Below are positions 8,649-17,420 of a DNA stretch of 64,000 nt, piece by piece. Under the pieces are notes generated by a model. That model made no database searches. It was not told where the DNA came from and worked only from the letters and a program-made list of their open reading frames with translations. The position numbers and the translations under genes were made by a program. Source of the DNA: Methylomarinum sp. Ch1-1 (GTDB lineage Bacteria; Pseudomonadota; Gammaproteobacteria; Methylococcales; Methylomonadaceae); assembly GCF_030717995.2 (NCBI RefSeq), contig NZ_CP157743.1:2692501-2756500 (forward strand). The letters are read 5' to 3'. Numbering within the stretch: position 1 is the stretch's first letter; every line of letters starts with the position of its first letter.

Positions 8649-9774
8649 GCTTGACGAACCAGGCCGCTTGACCAAGGTTTATCTGCATTTGGATCGTTTG
8701 ATCGAAAACCTGAAACTGCTGCAGCAACAGGTCGGGGAACGGCCGCTGTGGCCCTGCATCAAGGCCAACGCCTACGGCCACGGCGCCGAATTGGTCGCTC
8801 ACCATCTTTATCGGCAGGGCTATAAGACTTTCTGCGTCGCCGATGTCGGCGAAGCGATCGCGTTGCTCGAGAGCGGATTGGAGGCGACCTTCATCGTGTT
8901 GTCGGCGACGCTGTCCGAACATATACCGGCCTTGGTCAGATACCGCTGCGAACCGGTGATTTGCACTCACGACATGATCGACGAGTTGGCCGACGAGGCC
9001 GAACGCCGCGGCCAGCGTATCGCGGTGCATATCAAGGTCGATACCGGCATGGGGCGCGTCGGCATTCATCCGGAGCGATTGCCTGAATTCGTCAAGCATT
9101 GCCGGTCCCGGCCTGCGCTGCATTTGCGCGGCATCATGAGCCATTTCGCCTGCGCCGACGAGACCGACAAGACCTTTTCCTATCGCCAAATCGAGGTTTT
9201 CAATGCCGCCATTACCGGAACCGAATGCGGAAACTCGGTGATCCGCCATATGGCCAACAGTGCGGCGATCTTCGATCTGCCAGGGGCCGGCTTCGATATC
9301 TGCCGCCCCGGCATAGCTATCTACGGATTGCGACCATCCCAAGACATCATCAATCCGGCCGTCGAACGGTTGAAACCGGTGCTGGAATGGAAAACCCGGA
9401 TCGTTTATCTGAAGGAAGTGACGGCCGGCACAGGACTCAGTTACGGACGCACTTTTATCACCCAAAGACCATCGTTGATCGCGACCGTTCCGGTCGGCTA
9501 CGGCGACGGCTTCAGCCGTTGCCTGTCCAACAATGTCGACTTATTGATCGGCGGCCGCCGCTGCCCGCAGGTCGGCCGCATCACGATGGACATGTGTATG
9601 GTCGACGTGACCGAGTTGCGCGGCGCCGTCGAAATCGGCGACGAAGCGGTGATCATCGGCGAGCAGGGCGGGCTGGAAATCAGCGCCGACGAGCTGGCCG
9701 AAAAACTCGGCACGATCAATTACGAAATCGTCACCGCGATCTCTCAACGCTCGCCGCGCATCGTCGTCGCTTGA
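8626..9774 (+). CDS. alr: Alanine racemase
   Basis: About 382 residues with the PLP lysine in the KANAYGHG signature (about 44-51). The catalytic Tyr region follows (GLSYGRTF, VGYGDGF), with CMVDVTEL near the C-terminus. It interconverts L- and D-alanine. The start is the ATG at 8626 within the end of orr; a GTG at 8641 is an alternative. Its position directly behind an ornithine-degradation operon suggests a catabolic role, converting D-alanine released by OrtAB to L-alanine for deamination. It may be additional to a housekeeping racemase elsewhere. Confidence 0.9.
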   Translation: MIGSSVPKLDEPGRLTKVYLHLDRLIENLKLLQQQVGERPLWPCIKANAYGHGAELVAHHLYRQGYKTFCVADVGEAIALLESGLEATFIVLSATLSEHIPALVRYRCEPVICTHDMIDELADEAERRGQRIAVHIKVDTGMGRVGIHPERLPEFVKHCRSRPALHLRGIMSHFACADETDKTFSYRQIEVFNAAITGTECGNSVIRHMANSAAIFDLPGAGFDICRPGIAIYGLRPSQDIINPAVERLKPVLEWKTRIVYLKEVTAGTGLSYGRTFITQRPSLIATVPVGYGDGFSRCLSNNVDLLIGGRRCPQVGRITMDMCMVDVTELRGAVEIGDEAVIIGEQGGLEISADELAEKLGTINYEIVTAISQRSPRIVVA

Positions 9775-10079
9775 TTTTGATGAATCACGTAGGCTGCCGC
9801 TGAACGCCGTGAAGCGCACCAAGCCTGGCCGATGCGTGATATCGATGCGCCCCGATATTCCTTCGCAGGAGCGCCGCCCCGGCGCGAACGGCAACGTTAT
9901 CAATGATGTTGATCACCATGAAGGCCATGAAGAGTCGACGATCCTTAACCGGATCGATGAATCACGTAGGGTGCTGCTGAACGCCGTGAAGCGCACCAAG
10001 CTACTAGGCAATCCGGACGTTTACTGTTAGATTCAACTCATCACGGAGAGTGAGAATCGAATCCAAACGGGAGGCGGCC
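9775..10079. other. Intergenic spacer with two copies of a short direct repeat
   Basis: The motif GATGAATCACGTAGG...GCTGAACGCCGTGAAGCGCACCAAG occurs at about 9779-9823 and 9957-10002. It resembles intergenic repeats seen elsewhere in the window. The open frames here are low-complexity readings of the repeat. A GGGAGG ribosome-binding site lies just before the arcB start. Confidence 0.5.
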
Positions 10080-11078
10080 ATGCCATTCAATTTACATAAA
10101 CGCAATTTTCTGAAACTGCTCGACTTCAGCGCCGAGGAAATCATCTATCTGATCGATCTCGCCGGACAACTGAAGGCGGACAAAACGGCCGGCATTGAAA
10201 AACAGCGACTGAAGGGCAAGAACATCGTGCTGATCTTCGAGAAGGACTCGACCCGCACCCGCTGCGCCTTCGAAGTCGCGGCCCACGACCAGGGCGCCCA
10301 TGTCACTTATATCGGTCCCAGCGGTTCGCAGATCGGCGTCAAGGAATCGATGCGCGATACCGCTCGAGTACTGGCGCGAATGTATGACGGCATCGAATAT
10401 CGCGGCTTCGATCAAGAAACCGTCGAGGAATTGGGCAAACATGGCGTGCCGGTCTGGAACGGCCTGACCGACCAATATCACCCGACTCAGGTGCTGGCCG
10501 ACCTGCTGACGATGAAGGAGTATTGCGATAAAGCATTAACAGACACCGGCTTCTGCTTCATCGGCGACGGCCGCGGCAACATGGCGACCTCGTTGATGAT
10601 TGGCGCGGCGATATTGGGCATGGATTTTCGTTTGGCGGCCCCGGCCGAATTACAGCCGAAACCTGAGCTGATTAACAAATACCGCAAACTGGCCGAACAT
10701 AGTGGTGCGCGTTTGTCGGTTACCGAAGACAAGCAGGACGCCGTCAATGGCGTCGATTTCGTCTATACCGACGTCTGGCTGTCAATGGGAGAGCCGCAGT
10801 CGGCCTGGGCCGAGCGGATAAGCCTGTTAAGGCCTTATCAGGTCAATCAACAATTGATGCAGGCCGCGGGCAATCCAAAAGTCAAATTCATGCATTGTCT
10901 GCCGGCCTTTCATAACAGAGCGACGAAAATCGGCGAGGAGATCTATCGGAAGTTCGGCCTGGATGGCTTGGAGGTCACCGAAGAGGTGTTCGAATCACCC
11001 GCCTCGAACGTTTTCGATCAGGCGGCGAACCGCATGCATACGATCAAGGCGGTGTTGGTCGCGACGCTGAGCGATTGA
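10080..11078 (+). CDS. arcB: Ornithine carbamoyltransferase (catabolic-type context)
   Basis: 332 residues from the ATG at 10080, preceded by GGGAGG; the frame could extend to a GTG at 10050. Signatures are the carbamoyl-phosphate site STRTRCAFE, the DQYHPTQ loop and the ornithine/catalytic HCLPAFH motif. It interconverts citrulline plus phosphate with ornithine plus carbamoyl phosphate. It stands next to carbamate kinase and behind ornithine-degradation genes, so the phosphorolytic (catabolic) direction is likely. The sequence alone does not exclude an argF role. No arginine deiminase gene (arcA) is in the window. Confidence 0.85.
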   Translation: MPFNLHKRNFLKLLDFSAEEIIYLIDLAGQLKADKTAGIEKQRLKGKNIVLIFEKDSTRTRCAFEVAAHDQGAHVTYIGPSGSQIGVKESMRDTARVLARMYDGIEYRGFDQETVEELGKHGVPVWNGLTDQYHPTQVLADLLTMKEYCDKALTDTGFCFIGDGRGNMATSLMIGAAILGMDFRLAAPAELQPKPELINKYRKLAEHSGARLSVTEDKQDAVNGVDFVYTDVWLSMGEPQSAWAERISLLRPYQVNQQLMQAAGNPKVKFMHCLPAFHNRATKIGEEIYRKFGLDGLEVTEEVFESPASNVFDQAANRMHTIKAVLVATLSD

Positions 11079-11079
11079 C

Positions 11080-12015
11080 ATGCGTATCGTCATCGCCTTG
11101 GGCGGCAATGCGCTGCTGCGCCGCGGCGAAGCATTGAGCGCCGAAAATCAACGCCGTAATGTCAGGCTCGCCGCGCAGGCCATCGCCCCGTTGGCGCAAG
11201 ATCACGATCTGGTCATCACTCACGGCAACGGTCCGCAGGTCGGCTTGCTGGCATTGCAAGGCGCGGCATATCAAGAAGGCGAAGCCTATCCGCTGGATAT
11301 ACTCGATGCCGAAACCGAGGGCATGGTCGGTTACCTGATCGAACAGGAATTGATCGGTCGGTTGCCATCGGGACGACAGTGTGCGACCTTGCTGACCCAG
11401 ATCGAAGTCGACCCCGAGGATTTCGGTTTTAATCATCCGAGCAAACCGATCGGGCCGTTTTATCCCTCAGCCGAAGCCGACACGCTGATTCAAGAGCGGG
11501 GCTGGAGCATTATCCATGACGGCGATCAATGCCGCCGCGTCGTCCCGTCGCCTCAGCCGAAGCGCATCCTGGAGCTGGGCGTCATCGAATTGCTGCTACA
11601 ACAACAGGTCGTGACGATCTGCGCCGGCGGCGGTGGCATTCCGGTCGTGCGCCTTGACGACGGCGGCTTGGAAGGCGTCGAGGCGGTGATCGACAAGGAT
11701 CTGGCCAGTTCGTTGTTGGCGAGGGAATTAAAGGCCGATGCGCTGCTGCTGTTGACCGATGTCGAAGCCGTCTATAGCGCATGGCCTGCCGACCAAGCCC
11801 GCGCCATACGCCGCATCGCACCTAAGGCGTTGGGTCAATTTTGTTTCGCGCCCGGATCGATGGGGCCGAAAGTCGAAGCAGCTTGCCGCTTTGTCGAACA
11901 GAGCGGGACGATCGCCGGCATAGGCAGGTTGCAGGATGCGGCCGCGATCCTGGCCGGCGAGGCGGGGACCCTGATAGACAGGGAGGCGAGCGGAATCGAC
12001 TATTGGTCTCGATAA
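11080..12015 (+). CDS. arcC: Carbamate kinase
   Basis: 311 residues of the amino acid kinase fold: MRIVIALGGNALLRRGE start, a HGNGPQVGLL loop, a CAGGGGIPVV block and an AVIDKDLASSLLA motif typical of ArcC. It transfers phosphate from carbamoyl phosphate to ADP, giving ATP, ammonia and CO2. The start follows the arcB stop by one base, so the two are almost certainly co-translated. It ends the catabolic run. Confidence 0.9.
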   Translation: MRIVIALGGNALLRRGEALSAENQRRNVRLAAQAIAPLAQDHDLVITHGNGPQVGLLALQGAAYQEGEAYPLDILDAETEGMVGYLIEQELIGRLPSGRQCATLLTQIEVDPEDFGFNHPSKPIGPFYPSAEADTLIQERGWSIIHDGDQCRRVVPSPQPKRILELGVIELLLQQQVVTICAGGGGIPVVRLDDGGLEGVEAVIDKDLASSLLARELKADALLLLTDVEAVYSAWPADQARAIRRIAPKALGQFCFAPGSMGPKVEAACRFVEQSGTIAGIGRLQDAAAILAGEAGTLIDREASGIDYWSR

Positions 12016-12455
12016 CGCAAGCGGATTTTGTTTCGAAATGTCACCTAAGCGCTAGACGTCAAAAACGATAGTGGGTAGGTCAGGTTGCGCGCTAGCGCTA
12101 CCTGACAAATCGGTGCAATATTGTCATGAAACGGTTTTAGCGACACCATAACCTCCGATTGAACACTACGAAATTACTTATTAGAGCGAACGTTAATGTT
12201 TGTAGCGGCAAGACATAGCGATTTAGCCGGAAGATAGAGCTGGGAGTAATTATACTATGTTATAAAGCTCAATCTGAGTGTGTCATATAACATAATTAGC
12301 ATTCATTCTTGCTCGTATTCCCAGGACTAGCGGTTATGGGCCGTTGGCTTGATCTTTGCTTTACGTTCTCCAGCGATCACTTCGCCTCATTCCCATAGTT
12401 AGAGCGCCTAATCATCACCGAAGTAACAAGAACCTTGTTAATCTACTAAGTACAC
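12016..12455. other. Gene-free spacer between arcC and sigma-factor relic
   Basis: It holds one imperfect type-A hairpin (GTAGGTCAGGTTGCGCGC... at about 12075-12105) and AT-rich DNA that may contain the promoter of the former sigma gene. No other feature is recognised. Confidence 0.4.
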
Positions 12456-12851
12456 ATGCTGGAATTCACCCCGAGTGAAGCGGAAGCGCTGATCGAAAAA
12501 TATCGAAAGGAGCTGCACAGTTTTTTGTTGCGGCGTGTGGCTTGCGCCGAAACGGCTAACGATTTGCTGCAGGATGTTTTTCTGCGCCTGGTCAATTTGA
12601 AATCATCCGAACCTATCCTCAATCCACGCGCCTTTGTTTATCGGATCGCCGCCAATCTGGCCACGGATCATTTACGCAAGCATCGAGATACCGTCGATCT
12701 CGACTCGGCCGTAATCAAAGACATTTCCGAAGCAAGGGCGGAACCTGAAGCGATCGTTTTCAGCCAGCAGCAAATTGGTCTGTGCGAACAGGCATTGAGC
12801 GAATTGTCGCCGCTTAGTCTGAAAATATTGATGATGAGTCGTTTCGCCTGA
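12456..12851 (+). pseudogene. FecI-like ECF sigma factor, C-terminally truncated
   Basis: The frame encodes sigma-70 region 2 (DLLQDVFLRLVN, NPRAFVYRIAANLATDHLRK) of a FecI-type extracytoplasmic-function sigma factor. The region 4 start LSPLSLKILMMSRF is then cut off by a stop. The whole DNA-binding helix-turn-helix of region 4 is missing. The next bases read in another frame as the interior of FecR (RLNSASALNTD), so one deletion joined the two genes. The product would bind core polymerase poorly or not at all at -35 elements, so I treat it as dead. Confidence 0.8.
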
Positions 12852-13420
12852 ACTCGGCCAGTGCGTTGAATACCGATTACAGTCCGCAGCAACGACGGAT
12901 CGAATTGATCGCCGGCGAGGCCGAATTCGTCGTCGCCAAGGATAAGGCGCGGCCTTTTGTCGTGGTCGCGGATGGGCAGGAGGTCAAGGCTTTGGGCAGC
13001 GACTTCATCGTCAAGAAACAACAGGGCGGCGTCAGCGTGACCGTCATCGAGAGCGCCGTGCAAGTGTCTCAGCCCGCCAGCCCGAAAATTGAACCGGTGG
13101 TATTGCGCTCCGGTGAGCGTATTGATGTCGCTTCTGGTCGACCGCTTGGACAGATGAGAACGGTGAATGCAGAAAGGGTACGAGCATGGCGTGATAACCG
13201 TTTGATCTTCGAAGGGGAAACGCTGGATAACGTCGTCGCGGAAATCAACCGCTACCGCCCCGGCCATGTTTTTCTATCGGACAATACGTTGGCCGGTTAT
13301 AGGGTCAACGTATTGTTTCATATCGACCAAATCGACAAGGTGTTGGCGGTTATCGATCAGACCCTGCCGGTCAAGTCGATGTCTCTGGGCGGACGCTTCG
13401 TATGGTTGTATTCGAAGTAG
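12846..13420 (+). pseudogene. FecR-like anti-sigma regulator, N-terminally truncated
   Basis: The protein reads from LNSASALNTDYSPQQRRIEL, the start of the periplasmic FecR domain, through to a complete C-terminus (ALGSDFIVKKQQGGVSVTVI, then a STN/secretin-like tail). The cytoplasmic anti-sigma part and the membrane helix are absent. The only usable start would be a TTG at 12866. Without the membrane and sigma-binding regions it cannot transduce a TonB-receptor signal. No TonB-dependent receptor follows. This is the downstream half of the deletion fusion with the sigma relic. Confidence 0.8.
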
Positions 13421-14231
13421 ACATCACCCTACCGACGCTCATGCGTAGGTCAGGGTGCGCGTCAGCGTTCCCTGATAGTCCGGATACATCAAGGCGCTCG
13501 AATGTCACGTAGCCCAGCATCTAAACGTCAAACCATCCTGTTGTTTGAAGCATATACAAAGAGAAAACCGTTATTGCATTCAGCGGCTGGGCAACGTGAC
13601 CTACATCGTACTCGTGTTGTTGTATGGTGGGTGGGAAAAGAAATTCGCACCAAAAAACACGCAACTTCGTTATTAATACCGACGCTCGTGCGTAGGTCAG
13701 GGTGCGCGTTAGCGTTCCCTGACAGACCGGATACAGCAAGGTGCTCGAATGTCACGTAATCCAGCACCTAAATTTAGTAGCCACAAAGAATATTGATACT
13801 CGTTATGTAATTTAGGTGCTGGGCAACGTGACCTACATTGCTGCCGACACATAAAAAAATTCAATTTGGAGTGCGGTATCGAAAATCTACCCCGTCCGCT
13901 GAAAATCTTGGAAACGGAGCGGCAGCGAAGTGAAGATTTTTAGTCCCCGATAGGCGTAGGGCCGATTGTTTTGTCGGAATCGAAGCGAGAGCGAAGGTGG
14001 AGACAAAATAAAAGGTCTCCCGAAACGCCGTCAAGTCATTTGTGGGAGTGCGACGGAGCCAGCATCGAGTTTACGATGATATGGCGGAGTGGCACGGACG
14101 CAGGACGAATCGGGGCCGCCGGAGGCAATAATCGCCACGTAATTTCTGCCGCTTGCTTGGGCTGGGATGCCCAAAACAAGCTTTCGCAGAAATAGTGGCG
14201 CGCTAGCTCTTTTTCTCCCTTTTTTCTTAAA
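13421..14231. repeat. Repeat field: type-A and type-B palindromes plus long hairpins
   Basis: Type-B palindromes (stem core CCCAGCACCTAAAT / ATTTAGGTGCTGGG with outer GTCACGT/ACGTGAC) lie at 13504-13600 (degenerate) and 13751-13832. Type-A hairpins (GTCAGGG...CCCTGA(C)) lie at about 13449-13476 and 13696-13723. The 13860-14200 part has further inverted repeats, including a long stem at about 14143-14194 (ATTTCTG...CAGAAAT around GGGCTGGGATGCCC). No coding sequence is supported. Confidence 0.75.
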
Positions 14232-14501
14232 TCATTTTTCATAGTGATAACGACAGGAAATAATGGTAAGTTGATTTCCGTCTACTATGTATACCAACCG
14301 ATTACCTTCATCAATACGACGAGACCAAAAACCGTATAAATTTTCTTTTAATGGCTCGGGCTTACCGATGCCTTCGAATGGCGTTCTTTGAGTATCAGAG
14401 ATTATCTTATTGATGCGCTTCAGCGTTTTTCTATCCTGACCTTGCCAGTAAACATAATCCCTCCAGGCTTCTTTTGTCCAAGCCAATACGTCAATCATCA
14501 A
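14232..14501 (-). CDS. yoeB: Toxin YoeB (Txe family mRNA interferase)
   Basis: 89 residues, the usual YoeB size. Family marks are WTKEAWRDYVYWQ near the N-terminus, KPEPLKENLYGFWSRRI in the middle and the C-terminal SCRYHYEK. The catalytic Glu (PEPLK), Arg (SRR) and His (YHY) are all present. YoeB is a ribosome-dependent RNase that cuts mRNA at the A site. The gene overlaps the end of yefM by 11 bases, so antitoxin and toxin are co-translated from the upstream yefM promoter. Confidence 0.92.
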   Translation of the reverse strand: MMIDVLAWTKEAWRDYVYWQGQDRKTLKRINKIISDTQRTPFEGIGKPEPLKENLYGFWSRRIDEGNRLVYIVDGNQLTIISCRYHYEK

Positions 14502-14745
14502 CTAGCCTATGATTTTCAACTTTTCCTGAGCGATATTGAGCGATTGACTTTGCCAGGTGCGCTGCATTAGCTGGACTCTTTAATAGATGCACTGTTTCCA
14601 TTAGTCCGTTGAACTGATCTAGAGACATGACAACTGCATCTTCGGCATCTCTACGCGAGATGACAGTATAATCGCAATCTTCAACCACCTGATCCAAAAC
14701 GCTTTTTAGTCTATTTCTGGCATCGGAAAAACTAATAACTCTCAT
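14491..14745 (-). CDS. yefM: Antitoxin YefM
   Basis: 84 residues starting MRVISFSDARNRLKSVLDQV, the Phd/YefM DNA-binding fold, followed by RRDAEDAVVMSLDQFNGL and a charged C-terminal tail that would wrap the toxin. It neutralises YoeB and normally represses the shared operon as a complex. An AT-rich upstream region with TTGTACAATATACTGAACAA-type dyad sequence (about 14761-14785) is a plausible operator/promoter. Confidence 0.92.
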   Translation of the reverse strand: MRVISFSDARNRLKSVLDQVVEDCDYTVISRRDAEDAVVMSLDQFNGLMETVHLLKSPANAAHLAKSIAQYRSGKVENHRLVDD

Positions 14746-15547
14746 GGAGTACCCCTATACTTGTACAATATACTGAACAAGTATAACTTGTCTGTTTAAT
14801 TGTGCAAGTGCAGAAAAGGTCACATGGAGTCAGGTTTAGCTAATAGCCTGGTAGGGTAGGCAATGCTCGCCCTAACGCTGACGGTGTTTGTGGAAAATCG
14901 CGACATCCTCGTTATCGACCTGGTCGTAAATCCTTCGACCGGCACGGTGATGTCCTGCGTGCGCGCCAGCGTTCCCTGACGTTTCTAAGCGGATAACACA
15001 TTCCAAATGTCACGTAACCCAGCACCTAAATTAGCCATGAAGAAATATTTATCATGGTCTAAGCAATTTAGGTGCTGGGCAACATGACCTACGAATGGTT
15101 CCGCCGAAGGTTTTTGTAGGTCAGGGTGCGTGTAGCGTTCCCTGACCTATATCTGTTTCCAAATGTCACGTAACCCAGCACCTAAATTAGGCATGAAAAA
15201 ATAATTTGATAATAACCAGGTAATTTAGGTGCTGGGCAACATGACCTACGAATGGTTCCGCCGAAGGTTTTTGTAGGTCAGGGTGCGCGCCAGCGTTCCC
15301 TGACCTATATCTGCTTCCAAATGTCACGTAACCCAGCACCTAAATTAGGCATGAAGAAATATTTATCATGGTCTAAGCAATTTAGGTGCTGGGCAACGTG
15401 ACCTACGAATGGTTTCGCTGAAGGTTTCTGTAGGTCAGGGTACGCGCCAGCGTTCCCTGACATTTCGAAGTTGGGTGCGCGCTCAAATGCCATGTTTCTT
15501 CCGCGCGGCAGCATGAGCGGCATCTTTTCTTTTATCATCGATATGTT
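14746..15547. repeat. Alternating array of type-A and type-B palindromes
   Basis: Three close copies of the type-B palindrome lie at 15009-15088, 15165-15245 and 15323-15402 (80-81 bp each). They alternate with type-A hairpins (GGTCAGGGTGCGCGCCAGCGTTCCCTGACC) at about 15117-15146, 15276-15304 and 15433-15461. A degenerate type-A copy lies near 14950-14980. The spacers ACCTACGAATGGTT and CCGAAGGTTTTTGTAGG also repeat, so the whole about 157-bp unit is in tandem. The open frames across it are not genes. Confidence 0.85.
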
Positions 15548-15664
15548 TTGGCAATGCTCGGTCTCGCGGTTTCTGGCGATAAGATTAAGTCAGCCTCCAC
15601 AAGAGGCGGTTTTGGGAGTAGAATCGAAATTTCCGATATTTGTGATGTGTATCAAGGTAATTCT

Positions 15665-16384
15665 ATGAAAAAACCTAGATCACTCGATCTTGACGGTTTG
15701 GACGGCGTCGTTCACTCTTCTGCGCAGTTGACTTCGAAAGCCAACTGGTCGGGGTTAATATTGCCAATACTCTTGATAATTTTACTGGCAATGGCGTCAT
15801 TCTGGCTCCGACAAAAGCTGCAGTTACCGATCAACACAGCGAGTTCGGAAGAAACAACAGAGAATACCGGGATCAAGCCATTCTCCGCGAATGCACTGCA
15901 AACTGACTTACCGTTGCGGCCTGTAGATGAACAACGCATTGATCAAAAAGAATCGGTTAACCAAGCAACAGAAACACCACAACGTTTGGATGAGGAGTTG
16001 GCGCTTCCGACGGAACCGACTGGCGCTGGCTATCCAGCGGCGACAATCAACAACAGCCCATTTACCATTCATTTCAAATTCAATTCCAGCAAACCGATTT
16101 TGGCATCCGATAGCGAAACCAAAGAAATGATGGATGTGGCAAACCGTTGTCATCGACTTCTTCGCATTACCGGATACACATGTAACTTGGGCAGTGACGA
16201 AGTCAATCGGCACTTGGGGTTGGCAAGAGCGGATGCCGTAAAACAAGTTCTCATGAATTACGGCATTAGCATTCAACGTATAGAAACCGTTTCCGCGGGC
16301 GAAAATAATCCAATCGCATCGAATGCCACGCCGTCCGGGCGGGCAAAGAATCGTCGGGCAGAATTGAAATGCCTGGATCAATGA
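15665..16384 (+). CDS. OmpA-like domain protein with single membrane anchor
   Basis: 239 residues from the ATG at 15665; an AAGGT element lies 8 bases upstream, and the open frame extends further but without support. A single hydrophobic helix at about 30-47 (LILPILLIILLAMASFWL) follows a short cytoplasmic head. A low-complexity linker comes next, then a C-terminal OmpA/MotB peptidoglycan-binding-like domain (FKFNSSKPIL, LGLARADAVKQVL, GRAKNRRAELKC). It could tie the inner membrane to the cell wall, or sense it, for the V4R/Roadblock proteins that follow. The stop overlaps the next start (ATGA). Confidence 0.75.
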   Translation: MKKPRSLDLDGLDGVVHSSAQLTSKANWSGLILPILLIILLAMASFWLRQKLQLPINTASSEETTENTGIKPFSANALQTDLPLRPVDEQRIDQKESVNQATETPQRLDEELALPTEPTGAGYPAATINNSPFTIHFKFNSSKPILASDSETKEMMDVANRCHRLLRITGYTCNLGSDEVNRHLGLARADAVKQVLMNYGISIQRIETVSAGENNPIASNATPSGRAKNRRAELKCLDQ

Positions 16385-16953
16385 ACGAAACAGAGAAAAT
16401 TGGCATGGCACAGAACAACACAACAGACTATCAACTCGCGCAACAGCAAATTCTCGACGGCATTGTTTCCGGTGAATTTAATATCGAAAATCGCGATGGC
16501 TTGGGGCCTATGATTCCGATCAGGCTGTTTCAGGTGTTAAGAATGGTCGCTTTGGGTTCGAACGTCGAGGATATTCTAGGGCAGGGCGCGCCATCGTTGG
16601 TTTACCATTCGGGGCAAAGCCTGGGATCGACGCTAGGGCAAATTGTCGCTAGCAATGCCGACAAGGATTTGGAAACCTATATCGGCAAGATCCAACAATT
16701 ATGCCGTCAGCTTTCTGTCGGTTTGGTGGTGCCGGATAAAGTGGACTTGGAGGGCGGCTTGCTGGAACTGCGGGTGGATGAATGTGTTTCCTGCGCCGGT
16801 ATTCATAACGTTTCGGCCCCTATTTGTCATTTTGAGGCAGGAATGGTAGGCGGTATTGTTAAGGCCTACTTCAAACGCAATGTCAAAGCGACGGAAACCA
16901 AATGTAATGCGCTGGGCGATAAGACCTGTTTGATTCGCGTCGATTTATTATGA
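16381..16953 (+). CDS. V4R-domain protein
   Basis: About 190 residues from the ATG at 16381 (four-base overlap with the OmpA-like gene). The C-terminal half is a V4R (4-vinyl-reductase-like) ligand-binding domain with the ECVSCAG cysteine pair, an ICHFEAGMVGGIV block and CNALGDKTCLIRVD at the end. V4R domains bind small hydrophobic ligands or metals and usually sit in sensors. The N-terminal 60 residues have no recognised domain. It is probably the sensing part of a small signalling operon with the two Roadblock proteins. Confidence 0.75.
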   Translation: MNETEKIGMAQNNTTDYQLAQQQILDGIVSGEFNIENRDGLGPMIPIRLFQVLRMVALGSNVEDILGQGAPSLVYHSGQSLGSTLGQIVASNADKDLETYIGKIQQLCRQLSVGLVVPDKVDLEGGLLELRVDECVSCAGIHNVSAPICHFEAGMVGGIVKAYFKRNVKATETKCNALGDKTCLIRVDLL

Positions 16954-16984
16954 TACCCATGATTCAAATTTTAAGGAGTATTTT

Positions 16985-17398
16985 ATGAGTAGCACTATCC
17001 ATACTCTCGATCCCCGCAAATCGCAAGCCAATGAAATTGACTCCATTCTGCGCAATTTGATGAGCATACAAGGTGTTTCTGCCGCCGCGATCATCGATAA
17101 CGATGGATTTGTTACGCATATTCAGCGCGATTACGAAATCAATACCGACGCCATTGGGGCTTCGGTGCAAGTAGTATTTGGCGCCGCATCCAAGGCCGCG
17201 TCTCATGTCGGACACCATTTGACGAATCTGGTGATTTGCGAGAATGCCGAAGGATATATTCTGTCCACGCCTATCGAGGCTGGGTTTATGTTGGCTTTAA
17301 TAACGAAGCGCGATGCCCTATTGGGACGGGTGCGCTTCGAACTGAAGGAAACCATTCCGGTATTAAAAAAATTGTTTTCCAATTACCTGGCGAAATGA
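16985..17398 (+). CDS. Roadblock/LC7 domain protein 1
   Basis: 137 residues. The Roadblock/LC7 fold is recognisable in IQGVSAAAIIDNDGFVTH, followed by the alternating beta/alpha pattern and ILSTPIEAGFMLALIT. Such proteins (MglB-like) dimerise and regulate small Ras-like GTPases, but no MglA-like GTPase is in the window. A good Shine-Dalgarno (AAGGAG) precedes the ATG. It sits third in the OmpA-V4R-Roadblock-Roadblock operon. Confidence 0.8.
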   Translation: MSSTIHTLDPRKSQANEIDSILRNLMSIQGVSAAAIIDNDGFVTHIQRDYEINTDAIGASVQVVFGAASKAASHVGHHLTNLVICENAEGYILSTPIEAGFMLALITKRDALLGRVRFELKETIPVLKKLFSNYLAK

Positions 17399-17420
17399 AA
17401 ATATCAGATAGAACTCCTAT

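Noticed and set aside
9809-10030. 73-residue frame between alr and arcB
   Set aside because: It covers the short direct repeats, has odd composition and lacks a ribosome site.
12866-13420. Functional small FecR-like protein
   Set aside because: It lacks the cytoplasmic anti-sigma part and membrane helix, starts only at a TTG, and directly abuts the truncated sigma gene.
15009-15461. Possible CRISPR array
   Set aside because: The repeats are about 80-bp palindromes alternating with a second hairpin. The spacers are conserved rather than unique, and no cas gene is present.
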